Source: an uncultured Treponema sp. (GTDB taxonomy: Bacteria > Spirochaetota > Spirochaetia > Treponematales > Treponemataceae). From it: 19,134 bases of DNA. Under the pieces are notes generated by a model. It had not been told where the DNA came from, did not search any database, and saw only the letters and a program-made list of their open reading frames with translations. How positions within the stretch are numbered: position 1 is the stretch's first letter; every line of letters begins with the position of its first letter. The DNA is taken from the NCBI GenBank assembly GCA_937901865.1, contig CALDID010000101.1, forward strand, positions 1-19,134, given 5' to 3'. Positions 17,260 through 19,134 of the stretch are shown in pieces. The position numbers and the translations under genes are program-made.

Positions 17260-17838
17260 CTAGTCTATTACTTTGTAGAAGTTTTTGTGGCGATACAAAA
17301 TTTCTTTTTTCCCAGAAATGATTTTTTCTTTATATAGCAAAGTCCATTTTTGCTGTCCCCTTGTATAATCTTTCCAATCTTGTGGAAAAAATGACCGACA
17401 AAAATACTTTTCATCTCTGTTTTTATCAAGAAAGAGAAATACATTTCTATCAACTATTTTATTTTCTAGCAAGTATTCAGCTTTTATTGCAGAAAATGAG
17501 TTACACTTTTCATCATAACGAAAAACGGTATCATTGCTATCTAAAATATTTTGTAACTGCAATACTAATTCAACTCTTTTAGTGATTTTAGTGTAAAACT
17601 TTGATTTTTTTATATCTGCTTCGATTTGCTTTTTCAGGATTTTTTCAAATATAACAGCTCTATCGCCTCTCAAGCTCTGAATATCAAGTAAATAGTGAAG
17701 TCCAGCAATATGATAAAAATGCTGCTTTTGAAACTGCAAGTGTATTTTTGCTTCAATACCTTTTCTTGCAACTACAAATACATATTCTGTATTTATCAGT
17801 TTCTCGAACGCTATTGCAGCTTCATATACGCCAGACAT
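17260..17838 (-). CDS. PBECR4-like putative RNase/toxin-fold protein
   Basis: 192 residues from the ATG at 17838, which has GGAG 7 bases upstream. A longer version from 17877 would begin inside the promoter and hairpin and is unlikely. From memory of the family, the pattern FYHIAGLHYLLDI (41-53), LENILDSND-like QLQNILDSND (94-103), FSAIKAEYLL (115-124), FLFLDKN, YFCRSFF (145-151) and DYTRGQQKWTLL (157-168) matches PBECR4. That is one of the phage-associated Barnase/EndoU/ColicinE5-D/RelE-like nuclease families. Members occur in phages and mobile elements and are predicted RNases, but the activity is unproven. No signal peptide or membrane helix is seen. The gene is far more AT-rich than pbpC (16 of 60 G+C at 17281-17340) and points against it, consistent with acquisition by transfer. 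No immunity partner is obvious. Catalytic residues cannot be assigned from sequence alone. Confidence 0.65.
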   Translation of the reverse strand: MSGVYEAAIAFEKLINTEYVFVVARKGIEAKIHLQFQKQHFYHIAGLHYLLDIQSLRGDRAVIFEKILKKQIEADIKKSKFYTKITKRVELVLQLQNILDSNDTVFRYDEKCNSFSAIKAEYLLENKIVDRNVFLFLDKNRDEKYFCRSFFPQDWKDYTRGQQKWTLLYKEKIISGKKEILYRHKNFYKVID

Positions 17839-17850
17839 ATTCACTCCATA

Positions 17851-17884
17851 AAAAATGCCCGCGATAAAAGCGAGCATTATAGCA
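17851..17884 (-). promoter_or_regulatory. Extended -10 promoter fused to a terminator-like hairpin before the PBECR4-like gene
   Basis: On the minus strand, TGCTATAAT (17876-17884) is a perfect extended -10. Downstream, a 9-bp stem with one G-U pair joins AATGCTCGC (17870-17878) to GCGGGCATT (17854-17862) around a 7-base loop, followed by further T (17850-17853 region) and then the ribosome binding site GGAG. The -10 overlaps the upstream arm of the stem. Transcripts starting here would lack most of that arm and escape, while read-through from further right would terminate. On the plus strand, AAAAATGC (17851-17858) and GCATTTTT (17882-17889) add an outer pairing. Confidence 0.55.
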
Positions 17885-17931
17885 TTTTTATTACTGGTTT
17901 GTGGCAGAATGCAAAACCCCTCTAAAGCTCC

Positions 17932-17963
17932 CCAAAGAACTGCATACCAGCACAGAACTTTGG
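17932..17963. repeat. Imperfect dyad in the spacer between the two accessory genes
   Basis: CCAAAG (17932-17937) and CTTTGG (17958-17963) form an inverted repeat. Two A-A mismatches and then CTG/CAG continue it inward. Four T follow on the plus strand (17965-17968). It could be a protein-binding dyad or a weak hairpin. The rest of the 318-base gap 17839-18156 holds only the promoters described separately; short open frames in it look non-coding. Confidence 0.35.
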
Positions 17964-18112
17964 ATTTTCGCCAAACAGATACACTTGTTACCTGTTACTA
18001 TCATTTTATCACAGCTATTTTTTTTGTCAACTCATTTTCGTCTGTTTTCACCCCTCGTTCCGCAATGTACTTTTCTTTCACATTCTCCCTGCTTTTATAT
18101 TTTTCTCTATTA

Positions 18113-18148
18113 TGCTATAAGTATACGCAACAAAGCTATCAAAGGAGG
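18113..18148 (+). promoter_or_regulatory. Extended -10 and strong ribosome binding site of the RpnS-like gene
   Basis: TGCTATAAG (18113-18121) is an extended -10 with five of six matches; TTTTAT at 18093-18098 is a weak -35 at 17 bases. AAAGGAGG (18141-18148) is a near-perfect Shine-Dalgarno, 8 bases before the ATG at 18157, and the strongest in the window. Confidence 0.55.
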
Positions 18149-18156
18149 TTGATTAT

Positions 18157-18348
18157 ATGTGCAATTTAAGCTACGGAATCTTAAAGCAGGGCTATGATAG
18201 CGGTGTATCCTTAGGTCTCTCGCAGGGAATGACAGTTGCATTGAAAAATCTAATGAAAAATACGAACTTCACGCTTGATAAATCAATGGCAGTGCTGGGC
18301 ATTCCGCTAGAAGAAAAATCAAAATACGAAGCTCTTTTAGCCCAATAA
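18157..18348 (+). CDS. Stand-alone RpnS-like small protein (C-terminal part of Rpn/PD-(D/E)XK transposase-like nuclease)
   Basis: 63 residues. MCNLSYG at the start, then glycines at near four-residue spacing (GILKQGYDSGVSLGLSQGM), then KNLMKNTNFTLDKSMAVLGI and EEKSKYEALL. This is the pattern I know from the C-terminal tail of Rpn/TIGR01784 nucleases (MCNLS-GI-KGI repeats, LM..M-LT-E-AM--L-I-EEE--KY--LL). In E. coli and others that tail is also made separately from an internal start as the small protein RpnS, which antagonises the full-length RpnL. Here no nuclease domain precedes it. The 12 codons upstream remain open and read KLSKEVDY into MCNLS, like the end of the missing domain, back to a stop at 18118-18120. 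The Shine-Dalgarno lies within those codons. So the gene is either an orphan RpnS or a truncated rpn remnant still able to be expressed. Confidence 0.7.
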   Translation: MCNLSYGILKQGYDSGVSLGLSQGMTVALKNLMKNTNFTLDKSMAVLGIPLEEKSKYEALLAQ

Positions 18349-18351
18349 ACA

Positions 18352-18395
18352 AAACAGCCCAAAAGATATTTTTTTGCATATCTTTCGGGCTGTTT
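18352..18395. terminator. Bidirectional intrinsic terminator with 18-bp stem
   Basis: 18352-18369 pairs with 18378-18395 around the 8-base loop TTTTTTGC, with a single A-C mismatch on plus-strand RNA that becomes a G-U pair on minus-strand RNA. TTTCTTATT follows on the right. It lies between two converging genes, 3 bases after the RpnS-like stop and 23 bases before the stop of the leftward gene, and serves both. Confidence 0.85.
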
Positions 18396-18418
18396 CTTAT
18401 TCAATTCCCTTTCAGAAA

Positions 18419-19083
18419 TTAGTTAGATGTTACTGTTAAATCAATCGTGAATGAGTTGACTGCATTACCATATTTACCAGTAATCATAACTTGATAATAT
18501 CCAACTCCAAGATATGACTCCACTGAAACTGGTGAACCTCTCTTAATAGAAGTCTTCTTCTCATATAGATATTGATAGCTATCACTACGAGTTATCTTGA
18601 ATTCTACAGAATCATATACCCAAGTATCTGTATCAGTCGCCATATTGAGCTCTACAGTGAGTTTGCCCTGCTTGCATTCAGCGATATACGAAGAGCCATT
18701 AGCAGTTATACCACCATCATTAGCGACAGTATAAGTAGTCGATGCACTATCAGTAAGAGTTACCCAGCCCGTTTGAATTGCATAATTTTCTGGCTGTGTA
18801 ATTACATAGCCAGTATTTCCGCCAGAGTATGCTTTCAAATACAGATTAGTAAACCCTGTATACTTCTTAGTAGCAGTAGTTGCTACATCATTATCTGTAC
18901 TTGCTGCAAGTGTAGCATCGCTAAACTCTGAACCTGTACTAATATCAAGCCACTTATTAAATATAGCGGGACTAGAAGGGTCCAATACAACAGAATTTGT
19001 ATTACTTGGTACATAAGTGCCAGATGCTATCGTTGAACTTCCATTTGAAATATCTATAAGATTTGCCCCACTAGTATTGCGAC
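18419..19083 (-). CDS. Ser/Thr/Asn-rich, probably exported protein, C-terminal part (5' end missing)
   Basis: About 221 genuine residues, from the first full codon at 19081 to the stop at 18419-18421. Composition is rich in Ser, Thr, Asn, Gly and Tyr with alternating polar/hydrophobic stretches (YTGFTNLYLKAYSGGNTGY, NSFTIDLTVTSN), as in beta-rich surface or secreted proteins. No domain is recognised. One cysteine is present (AECKQG). The true start, and any signal peptide, lies beyond the contig. The apparent N-terminus MTGVQTCALPIC encoded by 19082-19117 is translated sequencing adapter and must not be annotated. A terminator shared with the convergent small gene ends it. Function is unknown; surface location is inferred from composition only. 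Confidence 0.7.
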
Positions 19084-19134
19084 AGATCGGAAGAGCACAC
19101 GTCTGAACTCCAGTCACGATCAGATCTCGTATGC
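19084..19134. other. Unremoved Illumina TruSeq adapter at the contig end
   Basis: From 19084 the sequence begins AGATCGGAAGAGCACACGTC and continues through the standard TruSeq index-read adapter, then GATCAG (TruSeq index 9) at 19118-19123, then ATCTCGTATGC, the start of the P7 side. This is library construction DNA, not genome. The last genomic base is about 19083; the first A could be either. Confidence 0.97.

Noticed and set aside
16649..17263. 204-codon plus-strand frame with Arg/His-rich product
   Set aside because: Shifted frame of the GC-rich 3' part of pbpC; no start signal, product has the composition of an out-of-frame reading.
17839..17877. Longer N-terminus for the PBECR4-like protein from an ATG at 17877
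   Set aside because: That ATG lies in the -10/hairpin element and has no ribosome binding site, whereas 17838 has GGAG at ideal distance.
17855..18169. Two plus-strand frames (17855-18169, 17901-18152) in the accessory spacer
   Set aside because: No ribosome binding site, Phe/Ser/Leu/Cys-rich products typical of T-rich non-coding DNA, and they run over the RpnS-like promoter.
19082..19117. Start of the leftward exported-protein gene at 19117
   Set aside because: The first codons are translated TruSeq adapter.
1..19134. CRISPR arrays, tRNA/rRNA genes, insertion sequences, prophage att sites
   Set aside because: None found on reading both strands: no regularly spaced identical repeats with unique spacers, no cloverleaf-like segment, no transposase with terminal inverted repeats.

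Overview
The window looks like chromosomal DNA from a diderm, host- or gut-associated spirochaete, most likely a Treponema relative. This is inferred from gene style and content: an alpha-2-macroglobulin lipoprotein next to PBP1C, a chemoreceptor, a MutS2, an Rpn-type C-terminal protein, and moderately AT-rich DNA. No rRNA or other phylogenetic marker is present, so the genus is a judgement. The piece is the end of an assembled contig. The last ~51 bases (19084-19134) are Illumina TruSeq adapter, not genome.

Layout. 1-3.2 kb: the 3' part of argH (arginine biosynthesis), followed 9 bases later by a complete mutS2, closed by a clear intrinsic terminator. 3.2-5.8 kb: a zinc/cadmium resistance operon, with an AT-rich promoter/operator, an SmtB-type ArsR repressor and a P1B-2 metal-exporting ATPase. 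The ATPase carries a short Cys/His/Asp-rich tail where a folded HMA domain is often found. 5.8-7.8 kb: one methyl-accepting chemotaxis protein under its own promoter. 7.8-9.1 kb: a MarR-family regulator divergent from a five-helix membrane protein. The 59-bp gap between them holds both promoters and a perfect 7-3-7 inverted repeat over the membrane protein's start. 9.1-9.46 kb: a gene-free stretch with an array of CTCTCC/GGAGAG modules at 23-bp spacing, then a cryptic reading frame that looks like a dispersed-repeat or gene remnant. 9.46-17.2 kb: a large alpha-2-macroglobulin lipoprotein with an intact CIEQ thioester, overlapping pbpC (PBP1C). This pairing is known from other Gram-negative bacteria and is thought to guard and repair the periplasm after attack by host or competitor proteases.

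17.2-18.4 kb is the accessory part. Base composition falls sharply. It holds a leftward gene resembling the PBECR4 (BECR-fold, phage/toxin-associated RNase-like) family, a 318-bp spacer with an extended -10 promoter embedded in a terminator-like hairpin, and a 63-codon gene. That small gene corresponds to the detached C-terminal part of Rpn/PD-(D/E)XK transposase-like nucleases, i.e. an orphan RpnS-like gene with an excellent ribosome binding site. An 18-bp-stem bidirectional terminator follows. 18.4-19.08 kb is the C-terminal part of a Ser/Thr/Asn-rich, probably exported protein, cut by the contig end.

The most interesting points are the PBECR4-like/orphan-RpnS island, the apparently leaderless promoter arrangement of three genes, the Smr domain of MutS2 with a substituted LDLR motif, and the adapter, which creates a false N-terminus.
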